Origin: DASTFY01 sp963769115 | GTDB taxonomy: Bacteria; Actinomycetota; Acidimicrobiia; Acidimicrobiales; Ilumatobacteraceae | Reading direction: 5' to 3' | NCBI GenBank assembly: GCA_963769115.1 | Contig: CAVYKN010000020.1 | Span: 433,436-497,435 of the forward strand | Length of the DNA: 64,000 bases | Shown here: one piece after another, positions 1 to 8,331 of the stretch | Layout: every line of letters starts with the position of its first letter | How positions within the stretch are numbered: the stretch's first letter is position 1 | Notes under the pieces: generated by a model | What the model was told of the DNA's origin: nothing | The model's input: the letters and a program-made list of their open reading frames with translations, nothing else | Databases searched by the model: none | Program-made: the position numbers and the translations under genes

Positions 1-19
1 GGCCCTCGGGCGGCGGCCG

Positions 20-496
20 CTAGGACCTTGGTCCCGAATGCGCCGGGTCAGCGCCGGACCTGGCCGCGAGCTGCACGATGCGCCGGCCGGTGATCTCCCG
101 CAGCCGCACGCCTATCCAACCAGGGGCCGCGACGAGCCCCCACGGCCGCAACGGCAGCTGCTCGAGCGCGTCGACCGGCATCATCTGTTCGAGGCCCTCG
201 GCCCTTCCACGCCCGATCACGCTCCAGCCGGAGTGGTACGCGGGATCGGCCTGGTCGACCTCGAACGCGACCTCGGCGTCGCGGACCAGTACGTCGAAGG
301 CCGACCCGGCCGCCGTCCTGAACACCACGACGTCCTCGACCAACGTGAAGTTCACGGGCAGGACGGTCGGCTCGCCGTCGACGATGAACGCGACGCGCCC
401 GATGCCCTGCGTGGCCAGGAGGCGCAGGCACTCACCGGCGTCCAGATCCTCGAGCACGGTGACGTCGTCCAAGCGCTGCATGTCTCCGTTGTGCAC
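20..496 (-). CDS. Pyridoxamine 5'-phosphate oxidase-fold protein 1
   Basis: A 158-residue protein with the split-barrel flavin/F420-binding fold of the PPOX-like family. The N-terminal part (residues about 18-60) reads ECLRLLATQGIGRVAF followed by PVNFTLVEDVVVFRT, the usual start of the barrel, and a GWSVIGRGRAE strand lies near residue 90. Family members bind FMN, F420 or heme; the sequence does not show which. It is the first of three paralogues within 1.5 kb (see 567 and 1055), next to a DevS/DevR-like kinase and regulator. The GTG at 496 is 20 bp from a palindromic box at 516-532. An ATG 15 bases further in (481) is an alternative start. Function is inferred as a redox or stress protein; the substrate is unknown. 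Confidence 0.8.
   Translation of the reverse strand: MHNGDMQRLDDVTVLEDLDAGECLRLLATQGIGRVAFIVDGEPTVLPVNFTLVEDVVVFRTAAGSAFDVLVRDAEVAFEVDQADPAYHSGWSVIGRGRAEGLEQMMPVDALEQLPLRPWGLVAAPGWIGVRLREITGRRIVQLAARSGADPAHSGPRS
22..38. promoter_or_regulatory. DevR/DosR-like palindrome, copy 1
   Basis: AGGACCTTGGTCCCGAA, centred on the palindrome GGACC-TT-GGTCC. It resembles the mycobacterial DosR box (GGGACTTTAGTCCC core) and the copies at 516 and 1015. It overlaps the stop of the first gene, so it would serve a minus-strand gene to the left of the window. Assignment to the DevR-like regulator at 2734 is inference. Confidence 0.45.
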
Positions 497-515
497 CGAT
501 GCGCCGGCCCGGGGG

Positions 516-532
516 AAGGGACCTTGGGCCCT
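516..532. promoter_or_regulatory. DevR/DosR-like palindrome, copy 2
   Basis: AAGGGACCTTGGGCCCT lies in the divergent gap between PPOX-like genes 1 and 2, 20 bp from the start of the former and 34 bp from the GTG of the latter. The core GGGACCTTGGGCCC is near-palindromic and shares GGGACCTT with copy 3. One site could serve both promoters. Confidence 0.5.
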
Positions 533-566
533 GGCCCGTTATCCCCCTAGGGTCGATACTGGCGTT

Positions 567-1016
567 GTGAGCACTCGCCTTCCCGACGGAGTCATGGAGC
601 TGGACGAGTCGCGTTGCTGGGCCCTGTTGCGGGCCGCCGACGTCGGCCGGCTGGCGGTTGCCATCAGCAACCACCCGGACATCTTCCCGGTCAACTTCGT
701 CGTCGATCACGGGACGGTCGTCTTCCGGACGGCCGAGGGCACCAAGCTCGCCGCCGCCGTGCTCGGCCAGGCCGTCGCCTTCGAGGTGGACGGGTACGAC
801 CCGGGCTCGGGCGAGGCCTGGAGTGTGGTGATCAAGGGTCGGGCCCTGGAGATCGAACGGATGCAGGAGCTGTTCGACGCTGTCGACCTCCCGCTGTTCC
901 CGTGGCACGCCGCGCCCAAGCCCCGCTTCGTCCGCATCGAGCCCGACGAGCTGAGCGGCCGTCGCTTCCACGTGGTCCAGGGCCGCAGACCGAGCTCGGC
1001 CAAGGACCCGGCGTAA
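567..1016 (+). CDS. Pyridoxamine 5'-phosphate oxidase-fold protein 2
   Basis: A 149-residue paralogue of the neighbouring genes. Conserved blocks are CWALLRAADVGRLAVAI, PVNFVVDHGTVVFRTAEG and AWSVVIKGRALEI, the same three strands seen in proteins 1 and 3. The C-terminal half ends in ELSGRRFHVVQG, a common closing motif of actinobacterial PPOX-like proteins. The GTG at 567 is preferred because it follows the divergent palindrome at 516-532; an in-frame ATG at 594 would drop nine residues but still include the whole domain. The gene is followed after 38 bases by the third paralogue, with its own box in between. Cofactor and substrate are not determinable here. Confidence 0.8.
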   Translation: MSTRLPDGVMELDESRCWALLRAADVGRLAVAISNHPDIFPVNFVVDHGTVVFRTAEGTKLAAAVLGQAVAFEVDGYDPGSGEAWSVVIKGRALEIERMQELFDAVDLPLFPWHAAPKPRFVRIEPDELSGRRFHVVQGRRPSSAKDPA

Positions 1017-1030
1017 GGGACCTTCGCCCC
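1015..1030. promoter_or_regulatory. DevR/DosR-like box, copy 3
   Basis: AAGGGACCTTCGCCCC, 24 bp upstream of the third PPOX-like gene and overlapping the stop of the second. It keeps the left half GGGACCTT of copy 2 but a less perfect right half. Confidence 0.45.
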
Positions 1031-1054
1031 TGTCTGCCGGCGGGCGCCGGCGAG

Positions 1055-1486
1055 ATGATCGTGTCCGTGTGGCTCGACGGCGCAGGCTTGGAGATCCTCG
1101 ATCGGGAGGAGTGCCTGCGACTGCTGGCCGGAGCCAACACCGGTCGCATCGCGCTGACCGTCCGTGCGTTGCCCGCGATCCTGCCCGTCCGCTTCGTGCT
1201 CGACGGCGAGCAGATCGTGATCCGCACGGGCGTCGAGTCCACCCTCGCCGGTGCCACCCGCTCTGCGGTCGTGGCCTTCGAGGCCGAGGGCTGCGACGGT
1301 GGGCCGGCCCTGGAGTGGAGCGTGGTGGCGACCGGCCTGGCCCGCCACGTCACCGACGAGCACGAGCAGGCTCGGCTCGACGCGCTGGCTCTTCCCCGAT
1401 GGGCGAGTGACGACGGTAGCTGCCTGGTGTCGATCACCACCGAGCGCCTGGGCGGCCGGCGCACCCTGGTCCGCGAGCGGACCTGA
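1055..1486 (+). CDS. Pyridoxamine 5'-phosphate oxidase-fold protein 3
   Basis: A 143-residue third member of the tandem family. Residues about 16-35 read ECLRLLAGANTGRIALTV, then PVRFVLDGEQIVIRTG, then EWSVVATGLARHV, aligning by eye with proteins 1 and 2. The ATG at 1055 is the first in frame after the box at 1015-1030. It ends 23 bases before the sensor kinase, so the two may be cotranscribed. The arrangement resembles dormancy-type regulons where small PPOX-like proteins sit beside DevS/DevR; that parallel is inference. Confidence 0.78.
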   Translation: MIVSVWLDGAGLEILDREECLRLLAGANTGRIALTVRALPAILPVRFVLDGEQIVIRTGVESTLAGATRSAVVAFEAEGCDGGPALEWSVVATGLARHVTDEHEQARLDALALPRWASDDGSCLVSITTERLGGRRTLVRERT

Positions 1487-1509
1487 GCCACTCGCGGCGC
1501 CCGGGTACC

Positions 1510-2664
1510 GTGGCGCCGATGGAAGGGACCGGCGTCGCGGGGCCGACGAGCCTGCGCCTGTTGCTGGATGCCGTCATCGGCATCGGCGCCGACCTCGACC
1601 TGTCGGCCACGTTGCGGCGAATCGTCGCTGCGGCCACCTCGCTGGTCGACGCCCGCTACGGCGCGCTCGGCGTCCTCGACCCCACCGGCACCGCCCTCTC
1701 GGAGTTCATCACCGTGGGGGTCGACGACCGGACGCGGGCGCAGCTCGGTGAGCCGCCCAAGGGCCACGGCATCCTCGGGCTGCTCATCGCCGATCCCCGC
1801 CCGCTGCGCCTCCCCGATCTGCGGGAGCACCCCGACAGCTTCGGGTTCCCGCCCAACCACCCGGAGATGCGTTCGTTCCTGGGTGTGCCCGTCACCGTGC
1901 GGGGGCGGGTGTTCGGCAACCTCTACCTGACCGACAAGCAGTCGCAGGAGGTCTTCTCCGACGTCGACGAGGAGCTCGTCGTGGCGCTGGCGGCGGCGGC
2001 CGGCGTGGCCATCGACAATGCCCGGCTCCACACCCGGATCCAGGACCTGGTGGTGCTCCAGGACCGGGAGCGCATCGCCATGGACCTGCACGACACGGTG
2101 ATCCAGCAGCTCTTCGCCATCGGGCTCTCCCTCGAGGCCACCTCGCGCCGCGTGGAGGACGACGAGGCGCGGCGGCGCATCCATCTCGCCGTCGAGGATC
2201 TGGACGGCACCATCAAGCGCATCCGCTCGACCATCTTCTCGCTGGGGGAAAGCGCGCACGGGCAAGCCGAGGGTCTTCGGCAGCGGGTCCTGGCGCTGGT
2301 CGAGGAGCTGGGGTCGACCCTGCCGGGCCGGCCGTCGGTGGAGTTCGACGGGCCCGTGGACACGCGGGTGCCCGCCGATGCCGCCGACGAGGTGGTCAGC
2401 GTGCTGCGGGAGCTGCTGTCGAACGTCGCCCGTCACGCACAGGCGTCCACGGTGGAGGTCTCCGTGGCCGTCGGCGACGCGCTGGTCGTGCGGGTCGACG
2501 ACAACGGCGTCGGGCCGCCGGCTGTCGGGGCGGAGAGCGCAAGCGGCGGCCTGGGCCTGGGGAACTTGGCCCGACGGGCCGCTCGGCGGGGCGGGGAGTT
2601 CCGCTTCGTCACCCGTGCGAGCGGCGGAGCCCGCGCCGAGTGGACGGTGCCGAACCCGTCCTGA
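1510..2664 (+). CDS. GAF-domain sensor histidine kinase, DevS/NarX-like
   Basis: A 384-residue cytoplasmic kinase. A single GAF domain spans about residues 20-170 (LVDARYGALGVLD, HPEMRSFLGVPVTVRGRVFGNLYLTD). A HisKA_3 dimerisation helix follows, with phospho-acceptor His near residue 194 in MDLHDTVIQQLFAIGLSLE. The HATPase domain shows ELLSNVARHAQ (N box), DDNGVGPP (G1) and GGLGLGNLARRA (G2). There is no transmembrane segment. Mycobacterial DevS has two GAF domains with heme in the first; this protein has only one, so gas or redox sensing cannot be assumed. It reads toward the response regulator at 2734 on the other strand, its likely partner. The start is GTG 1510, or ATG 1519 with little difference. 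Confidence 0.88.
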   Translation: MAPMEGTGVAGPTSLRLLLDAVIGIGADLDLSATLRRIVAAATSLVDARYGALGVLDPTGTALSEFITVGVDDRTRAQLGEPPKGHGILGLLIADPRPLRLPDLREHPDSFGFPPNHPEMRSFLGVPVTVRGRVFGNLYLTDKQSQEVFSDVDEELVVALAAAAGVAIDNARLHTRIQDLVVLQDRERIAMDLHDTVIQQLFAIGLSLEATSRRVEDDEARRRIHLAVEDLDGTIKRIRSTIFSLGESAHGQAEGLRQRVLALVEELGSTLPGRPSVEFDGPVDTRVPADAADEVVSVLRELLSNVARHAQASTVEVSVAVGDALVVRVDDNGVGPPAVGAESASGGLGLGNLARRAARRGGEFRFVTRASGGARAEWTVPNPS

Positions 2665-2674
2665 CCTGTCGTGT

Positions 2675-2693
2675 CACCTCCCGCACGGAGGTG
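2675..2693. terminator. Hairpin between convergent kinase and regulator genes
   Basis: CACCTCC and GGAGGTG form a 7-bp stem around loop CGCAC, between the converging ends of the sensor kinase and the response regulator. There is no T-run, so use as a bidirectional terminator is inferred from position. Confidence 0.4.
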
Positions 2694-2733
2694 TCGGAAT
2701 GTGACATCAGGCGTCGCTCCAGAACACCTTCGT

Positions 2734-3390
2734 TCAGGGGACTGCTGTGTGTGGCGGCTGGTGCCGGACGGCGTACACCGCGGCTTCGGTGCGGCGGGTC
2801 ATGCCCATCTTGGCCAGCAGCGCCGTGACGTAGTTCTTGATCGTCTTCTCGGCGAGGTGCAGCCGCTCGCCGATCTCACGGTTGGTGAGGCCCTCGGCCA
2901 GGAGATCGAGCACCTTGTGCTCCTGGTCGGTGAGGCGGGCCAGGCGCTCGTCCTGCGCAGGGCCGCGGCGGAGGCGCTCGAGCACCCGGGCGGTGACGAC
3001 GGGGTCGAGGAGGTTCTGTCCCGCGGCCACGCGGCGGACGGCATCGACGAGGTCGGCGGAGCGGATCTGCTTGAGGACGTAGCCGGCCGCTCCGGCCATG
3101 ATGGCCTGGAACAGCGCCTCGTCGTCGCTGAAGGACGTGAGGATCAGGCAAGCCGTGCGGGGATGGCGGGAGCGGATCTCCCGGCAGGCCTCGACGCCGT
3201 TCCCCTCCTCCAGGCGCACGTCCAGGACGGCGACGTCGGGGTCGAGCGCGTGGACCCGGTCCACGGCGGTCTGCTGGGTGGCCGCCTCCCCGACGATCTC
3301 GATGTCACCGTCGGCCTCCAGCAGGTCGCGCAGGCCGCGGCGGACGATCTCGTGATCGTCGAGGAGGAACACCGTGATGCGGTCGGTCAT
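2734..3390 (-). CDS. NarL/DevR-family response regulator
   Basis: A 218-residue two-domain regulator. The receiver domain has the acidic pair D11-D12 (FLLDDHE), the phospho-acceptor Asp57 in VAVLDVRLEEG, the conserved LTSFSDD and the lysine in YVLKQIRSA. The C-terminal LuxR-type HTH (about residues 150-205) contains LTDQEHKVLDLLAEGLTNREI and KTIKNYVTALLAKMGM, very like mycobacterial DevR/DosR. It converges with the GAF kinase and is flanked on the other side by two universal stress protein genes on the same strand. The palindromic boxes in front of the PPOX-like genes are candidate targets. Confidence 0.9.
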   Translation of the reverse strand: MTDRITVFLLDDHEIVRRGLRDLLEADGDIEIVGEAATQQTAVDRVHALDPDVAVLDVRLEEGNGVEACREIRSRHPRTACLILTSFSDDEALFQAIMAGAAGYVLKQIRSADLVDAVRRVAAGQNLLDPVVTARVLERLRRGPAQDERLARLTDQEHKVLDLLAEGLTNREIGERLHLAEKTIKNYVTALLAKMGMTRRTEAAVYAVRHQPPHTAVP

Positions 3391-3449
3391 CGGTACGCAG
3401 CTTCGCGCCGAGCTCGGCCCGGGGCACGCGACACCGACCGGTCCCGCCG

Positions 3450-4284
3450 TCACCGTGCCGCCATGAGCCGGGCGGGATCGGCCGGGACGACGAGCACCGG
3501 GTGGTGCGCCTTGTGCGCCAACTGTCGGGCCACGCTGGTCCGGTGGGCGTGGTGGGGATCGGTCCAGCGGACGCTGGCCACCGCGATCACCGCGTCCTCG
3601 ACGCGATCGGCGAAGTCCATGAGTGCGTCGGCCGGGTGCTTGGCGTGGGTCACGTCCCACTCGGCGTCGAGGCCCTTCCTGGCGAAGGTGGTGGCCATGC
3701 GGTGGACCTCGGCGGACTCGGCGACATCGGTGGGGCCGGCCGGCTCGCGGGGCACGGGGAGCACCTCGACGAGCCACGGCGTCGCGCCGCCGAACGACTC
3801 CCTCCACGTGACGAGGATGGGCAGCAGCGCCGCGGACACGTCGCTCGCGTCGACCCCGGCCACGAGCGTCGGGCTCCCCGACAGATGCTCGACGCCGGCG
3901 TGGGGACCAACCACGAGGACCGGGTGCTGCGTGTGCGTGAGCAACTCCTCGCTGACGCTGCCGAGCAGGAGCTCGCCGAGCCGGCCACGGGCACGGGTAC
4001 CCATCACGACGAGCGCGCCGGGCCGATCGGCCAGGAACGCGACGAGCGCGGCCGCCGGATCGTTGTCGTGGAGGACGTAGATCGCGGCGGGTCGAGCAGG
4101 ATCCGCATAGTCCGCGGCCCGCCGGCGCAGCTCGTAGAGATCATCGGCCTCGCCGAGGTCCGGGGAGCTGATGGTGACGAGCTCGAGTCCCACGCTCTGC
4201 GGTGCGGGCGAGGGCGGCCGCCACCGGGAGGGCGCGGTCGCCGCCAGGCTCGAGGTCGAGCGGGACGACGATGGTGGTGAACAT
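3450..4284 (-). CDS. Universal stress protein, tandem USP domains (one frameshift)
   Basis: Starts MFTTIVVPLDLEPGGDRALPV (ATG at 4284) and continues in another frame as VGLELVTISSPDLG, so the first USP domain is split by one frameshift near 4190. Restoring a CG there (GAGCGTGG to GAGCGCGTGG) gives 278 residues. Domain 1 ends with the nucleotide-binding signature VVMGTRARGRLGELLLGSVSEELL and HPVLVV. Domain 2 begins near TLVAGVDASDVSAA and ends HHPVLVVPADPARL but lacks a clear G-x2-G-x9-G ATP motif, so it may not bind nucleotide. It lies 30 bases downstream of a second USP gene on the same strand. Regulation by the adjacent DevR-like protein is inference. Confidence 0.8.
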
Positions 4285-4313
4285 CTGAGACTCCTTCTTC
4301 TCGTTCTTCTCGT

Positions 4314-5237
4314 TCACTTCGTGGGATGGTCGGCTGGCGGGGGCCGGACGACGACGGTCGGGCAAGTGGCGTGGGACGAGCACTGCTGGCTGACGGAGCC
4401 GAGGAGCAGGCCACGGAACGAGCCGAGGCCTCGGGCGCCGAGGACCAGCAGGTCGGCGTCGCGGGCCTGGTCGAGGAGAGCGGCTGCGGGTGAACCGGCC
4501 ACTGAGCGCAGCTCGTGCTCGGGTGGCTTGCGCCCGTCTTCCTCCGACGCAGTCATGAGCCACGCGGCGGCGGTGTCGAGCACGGCCGTGCTGGCGCGCC
4601 TCGAGCTCCTCCGCCTCGCCGACGAACACCGCGCCCGTCGGGACCAGCAGCTCGGGGATGACCCACGCGTGCACGAGGTCGAGGCGTGCGGACCGGCGGC
4701 GGGCTTCGGCGGCCGCCCAGGTCAGAGCGTCGTAGGACGCCGGCGAACCGTCGACGCCGACCACGATCCGCCCGGACGTGTGGTCGCCGTCGCTGGTCGG
4801 CGGCACGACGGCCACCGGGCACGGCGCGTGGGTCAGGCAGCGCTGGCTGACGGACCCGAGCAGCAGTCCGGCGAAGCCGCCCCGCCCGCGGGTACCGACG
4901 ACGAGGAGATCGGCGTCCTCGGCGGCGGCCAGCAGGGCGGTGGCGGGGTGCTCGAACTCGAGCCGTTCCCGGATGCCGGTCAGCCCGGGCACCTCGGCTC
5001 CGGACCCGGGCCACGGCGTCCAGCAGCTGGCGGTGGGCGGCGTCCTCGAGCAGGGCCTGGTCCTCGTACAGGTCGTGAGCGGCCAGCGGGTAGGTGGGCA
5101 GCCAGGCATGGACCACGTCGAGCACGGCGTCCGCCAGCACCGCCTCGCGCGCGGCCCACCGCAGCGCGCGCTCGGACGTCTCCGGAGCCGTCCACGCCGA
5201 CGACGATCCGGCCTGCAGGGACTCGGTGGTCGGTCAC
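4314..5237 (-). CDS. Universal stress protein, tandem USP domains (three frameshifts)
   Basis: The pieces are VTDHRVPAGRIVVGVDGSGDV (GTG 5237, preceded by GGAGG), then ALRWAAREAVLADAVLDVVHAW, then GAEVPGLTGIRERLEF with GTRGRGGFAGLLLGSVSQ and RIVVGVDGSPASYDALTWAA, and finally LDTAAAWLMTASEE to LGARGLGSFRGLLLGSVSQ. They lie in successive frames, with shifts near 5174, 4997 and 4588. Repaired, the protein has 309 residues and two complete USP domains, each with the GxxGxxGLLLGSVS ATP-binding loop. All three shifts have the same sign. Universal stress proteins accumulate in stationary phase or hypoxia and bind ATP; a role here is inferred from context. Confidence 0.8.
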
Positions 5238-5271
5238 GCCTCCAGGGTGGCTCGTCGAGTGCCGGATGGCC

Positions 5272-5286
5272 AGGGTCGTTGGTCCT
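5272..5286. promoter_or_regulatory. Possible DevR-like box upstream of the USP operon
   Basis: AGGGTCGTTGGTCCT, 35 bp upstream of the GTG start of the USP gene at 5237. It keeps the GGG-x-C-x-TT-GG-T-CC spacing of the boxes at 22, 516 and 1015 but departs in two positions. This is the weakest of the four. Confidence 0.3.
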
Positions 5287-5328
5287 GCGCCGTCGGGTCT
5301 CCCCGGCGGGTCAGTGTCGGCGCCGCTT

Positions 5329-5350
5329 GGTGTCCCCGCAGTGGGACACC
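5329..5350. promoter_or_regulatory. Inverted repeat in the USP/iclR divergent promoter region
   Basis: GGTGTCCC and GGGACACC form perfect 8-bp arms separated by six bases (CGCAGT), 89 bp upstream of the IclR start and 92 bp upstream of the USP start. Position and symmetry suggest an operator, for example for the IclR protein itself or for the DevR-like regulator. Confidence 0.45.
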
Positions 5351-5438
5351 CCTGGGATTGACCGAGCGATTCAGGTGTGAACCCTGCGTCGTATCGTGCG
5401 CGGCGGTCATCGCGTCGGTGGAGAGGAGCTGCCCTTAC

Positions 5439-6243
5439 ATGGCGAACGGCACCCCGGACACGAGCGGGCGTCGGGTGCTCCGCATCCTCCAGTACCTGGC
5501 GCGGCATCAGCGTCCGGTGCTGGCCAGCGCCATCGCCCGGGACTGCGGCCTCCCCCGGTCCAGCACGTACCGCCTCCTCCACGTCATGGCCGAGGAGCGC
5601 TTCGTCACCTACTACCCGGACGACGGGCGGTGGGGGCTCGGGTTGGCCGCCTACGAGCTGGGGACCGGGTACCTCCTCAGCGATCCGCTGTCTCGCCAGG
5701 CGGCCGGCATCCTCGCCCGGCTGGCCGCCGAGACCGGGGCGTTCATGGCCATCGGGGTGCTCGACGGCACCGACGTCGTGGTCTCCCGCACCCACATCCC
5801 GGAGGCAGCGACGGATTGGGCGGAGGTGCTGTCCGGGGGCCGCTATCCCGCCCACCTGACCGCCATGGGACGGGCGATCCTGCTCGGTCGGGACGACATC
5901 GAGCTCGCCGCGCTCTATCGGGATCGCCAGCTCGTCCAGCTCGCCGGCCGCGGTCCGACCACGCTCGCCGAGCTGATGGACGAGCTGGAAGAGGCCAGGA
6001 CGCTCGGGTATGCGGCGTCCTTGAACGACCTCGAGGACGGCATCACGGCGTATGCGGCACCGGTCCACAGCGCGCCGGGACGGGTCGTCGCCGCCCTCAC
6101 CGCCGGCTTCCTTGGCGACCCTCCGTCGGGCTCCGAGCGGCGAGCGCGTGCTCGCCGCGCTGCTCGACGGCGCCGCCGAGCTGTCCGCTCGGCTCGGCTA
6201 TCGCGCCACGGAGGGCGCGCGTGACGGCACCCTGGCGGGGTGA
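5439..6243 (+). CDS. IclR-family transcriptional regulator (one frameshift)
   Basis: ATG at 5439 has GAGGAG ten bases upstream. The N-terminal winged HTH (about residues 8-65) reads VLRILQYLARHQRP, ASAIARDCGLPRSSTYRLLHVM. The ligand-binding domain follows with GTGYLLSDPLSRQAAGILARLA, HLTAMGRAILLG and DDLEDGITAYAAPVHSAPGRVVAALTAGF. The end is in another frame (ERVLAALLDGAAELSARLGY) because of one shift near 6140; repaired length is 268 residues, normal for IclR. Family members sense small organic acids and bind palindromes near their own promoters; the inverted repeat at 5329-5350 is a candidate. The target pathway is unknown. Confidence 0.85.
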
Positions 6244-6336
6244 AAGTGCCATCGCATGAGTGCTCACCGTGGTTGTGTTGCGTTCCGGCGGCGCGGATCG
6301 CAACCATTCCGTAACGGGCTGCTATCCTCACGCTCC

Positions 6337-7498
6337 GTGTCGGAGAGGGCTGCGCATCGTTCCTGGTCGTCCGCGGCCCCGCTCAAGCGCTCCCTCGCCC
6401 TCGGGCTGTTGCTGGTCCTCGGAGCGGTAGGCGTCACCCAGTCGGCGTCGGCCAGCCCGGTGGACGACAAGCGCCAGGAAGCCCAGCGGATCGCCGCACA
6501 GATCGAGGCGTTGAACAACCAGTCCTTCGACCTCGGCGAGGAGTTCGACCGGGTCGAGACCGAGTTGGCCGAGGTCGACGCCGAGGTGGCCGTCGCCCAG
6601 AAGCGCGTCGCCGAGCTCGAGGCCCAGGTCGGCTCCATGCGGACGGCCATGCAGGGCTTCGCGGTGCAGTCCTACATCTACGGCGTCCAGGGCGACGGTG
6701 TCGCCGCTCTCCTCGGCGGGACGGATGCTCCTGCGGTCGCCGCGCAGCGCGAGCAGTACACCGAGCTCGTGCTCGGCTCGTCCGTGTCGAAGATCGACGA
6801 GCTGGAGACGGTCACCCAGGACGCCGCGGAGGAGCGGCAGAACCTCGAGGCCAAGCAGGCCAAGAAGCGGACGCTGCAGGAGGCGTTGGAGGACAAGCAG
6901 GCTCAGGTCGACGCCTCGATCCAGAAGGCCCGCGACCTCCAGGGCAAGGTCAAGGGCGAGCTGGCGACGCTCGTCGTCCAGGAGCAGGCCCGCCGGGCCG
7001 AGCAGGCTGCGGCCCGCTCCCGCACCAGCTCCGGGTCGAACACGTCCTCCGGTGGCGGTGGTCGCAGCAACGGTGGCGGCTCGCAGTCCAGCGGGCGCTC
7101 GTCTGCTCCTTCCGGTCCGCGCGCCGGCGCCAACGTCCCCGCACCCTCGCCGGGCGCGGCAGGTGCGGTGGCCGCGGCCATGAGCCAGCTCGGTGTCGGC
7201 TACCGCTACGCCACGGCCAGCCCCGGCGTGGCCTTCGACTGCTCAGGGCTGACGTCATGGGCGTGGAGCCAGGCCGGTCGCGGGCTGCCGCGGAACTCGC
7301 GGTCCCAGTACGCGGTCGCTGCCGCACGTGTCGCAGGGCGACATCCAGCCGGGCGACCTGGTCTTCTACTACAGCCCCATCAGCCACGTCGGTCTGTACA
7401 TCGGCAGCGGCCAGATGGTGCACGCCACGCACCCCGGTGACGTCGTCAAGGTGGCGGCCGTCAACTGGGGCAAGGTCGTCGGCATCGGCCGTCCCTGA
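6337..7498 (+). CDS. Secreted NlpC/P60 peptidoglycan endopeptidase, RipA-like (one frameshift)
   Basis: GTG at 6337 gives a signal peptide (LKRSLALGLLLVLGAVGVTQSASA) followed by a long coiled coil (about residues 45-220: QEAQRIAAQIEALNN, ELAEVDAEVAVAQKRVAELEAQV). A Ser/Gly-rich linker leads to a C-terminal NlpC/P60 domain. The catalytic Cys is in AFDCSGLTSWAWSQAG and the His in ISHVGLYIGSG; HATHPGD follows. A single shift near 7320 separates SQYAVA from LPHVSQGDIQPGDLVFYYS; repaired length is 387. Such proteins cleave D-Glu-mDAP stem peptides, often for daughter-cell separation, with the coiled coil binding FtsX-type partners. Upstream ATG codons (6256) would precede the signal peptide and are less likely. 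Confidence 0.88.
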
Positions 7499-7522
7499 CG
7501 GGCCGCGCGCCGCCGGGCGCTG

Positions 7523-8128
7523 TCAGCTGGCGACGTCGACGGCGAGCTCGCGCAGCCGCCCGACGAGGCGGTCTCGCCGGTTGCGAACCGTCCGGTCGGT
7601 GCATCCCAGCTCTGACGCGATCGTGGCCGTCGACGCCCCGCCGGCAAGCGCGTCGAGCAACGCCAGCTCCGGCTCGGCCAGGGCGACGGCGGACCCGACG
7701 TCGCGGAGCAGCCAGCGCAGCTCCTCAGACGCATCGAGGTCCGGCCGGCCCGACAGGTCCACGACCGGCTCGTCCCGCTCGCGCAGCGGCACGCATCGGC
7801 GGCTGTCGTGCAGCCGGGCCGGGCGCACGCACGTGAGGTACTCGGTGTCCCGGCAGATGTTGGAGGCGATGGCCCTCGGTCGCCGGGCCAGCGGGTACGA
7901 GCCGATGACGAGCCACGCCGTCGAGCACAGCTCGTCGAAGAGCGGGGCGCAACGGCGGGGGGCCGAACGGGTGCGGCGGACGGCGATGCGCACGAGCGCG
8001 CCGAGCACCCGCTGGAGCGCGACCCGCGAGGCGAGCGTCCGGCCCTCCAGGCCGGCGGCGACGACCTGAGCGAGCAGCGCGTCGGCGTCGTCCATGGGCA
8101 CCGCGGGGTCAGCGCCGCAGGCCGCCAA
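7523..8128 (-). CDS. Helix-turn-helix protein with sigma-70-region-4-like C terminus
   Basis: A 201-residue protein (ATG 8128; ATG 8095 in frame is an alternative). The C-terminal 50 residues form an HTH: LALLDALAGGASTATIASELG then CTDRTVRNRRDRLVGRLREL, as in LuxR or sigma region 4 domains. The rest is Arg/Ala-rich without a recognisable receiver or sigma-2 domain. It converges with the NlpC/P60 gene and overlaps the next minus-strand ORF by 20 bases, suggesting an operon. It may control the adjacent EssC-like gene; that is inference from position only. Confidence 0.6.
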   Translation of the reverse strand: MAACGADPAVPMDDADALLAQVVAAGLEGRTLASRVALQRVLGALVRIAVRRTRSAPRRCAPLFDELCSTAWLVIGSYPLARRPRAIASNICRDTEYLTCVRPARLHDSRRCVPLRERDEPVVDLSGRPDLDASEELRWLLRDVGSAVALAEPELALLDALAGGASTATIASELGCTDRTVRNRRDRLVGRLRELAVDVAS

Positions 8129-8312
8129 GAGCGGTCGTCAGGTCGTGGTGCCCGGCGATCGGCGCCCCGGCCAGATCGGCCCGCACCCGAGGGTCGGCCA
8201 CGAGGTGATCCCACTCGTCGTTGAGGCGGGCCGTCAGGGCCCGCCGGGAGCTGCCGAAGCCGCCGGTCCGGGAGGGGGAGGGGTCGAGGTGGGTGATCCG
8301 CACGATGTCCAT
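8109..8312 (-). CDS. Small hypothetical protein, 67 residues
   Basis: ATG at 8312; the ORF ends inside the start of the HTH gene (overlap 20 bases). Sequence features: MDIVRITHLDP, then LTARLNDEWDHLVADPRVRADLAG. No signal peptide, membrane segment or known motif; it is not WXG100-like. It is divergent from the EssC-like gene across 133 bp that hold three GGTCTCACC repeats. The coding call rests on good third-position GC and on the coupled overlap with the HTH gene. Confidence 0.4.
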   Translation of the reverse strand: MDIVRITHLDPSPSRTGGFGSSRRALTARLNDEWDHLVADPRVRADLAGAPIAGHHDLTTALGGLRR

Positions 8313-8331
8313 GGGGGACAGGGTCCGGACC

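Noticed and set aside
832..2436. Long antisense frames, e.g. 832-2436 (-), 17508-19913 (-), 29856-32174 (-), 41093-43270 (-), 51544-54099 (-)
   Set aside because: They mirror strongly conserved genes on the other strand (kinase, glycerate kinase/amidase, FtsH-like, GlnD, UPF0182), are rich in Arg/His/Gly, and arise from high third-position GC.
8109..8312. WXG100-type substrate for the EssC-like motor
   Set aside because: It is small and divergent from the motor gene but lacks a W-x-G motif and the helical hairpin pattern.
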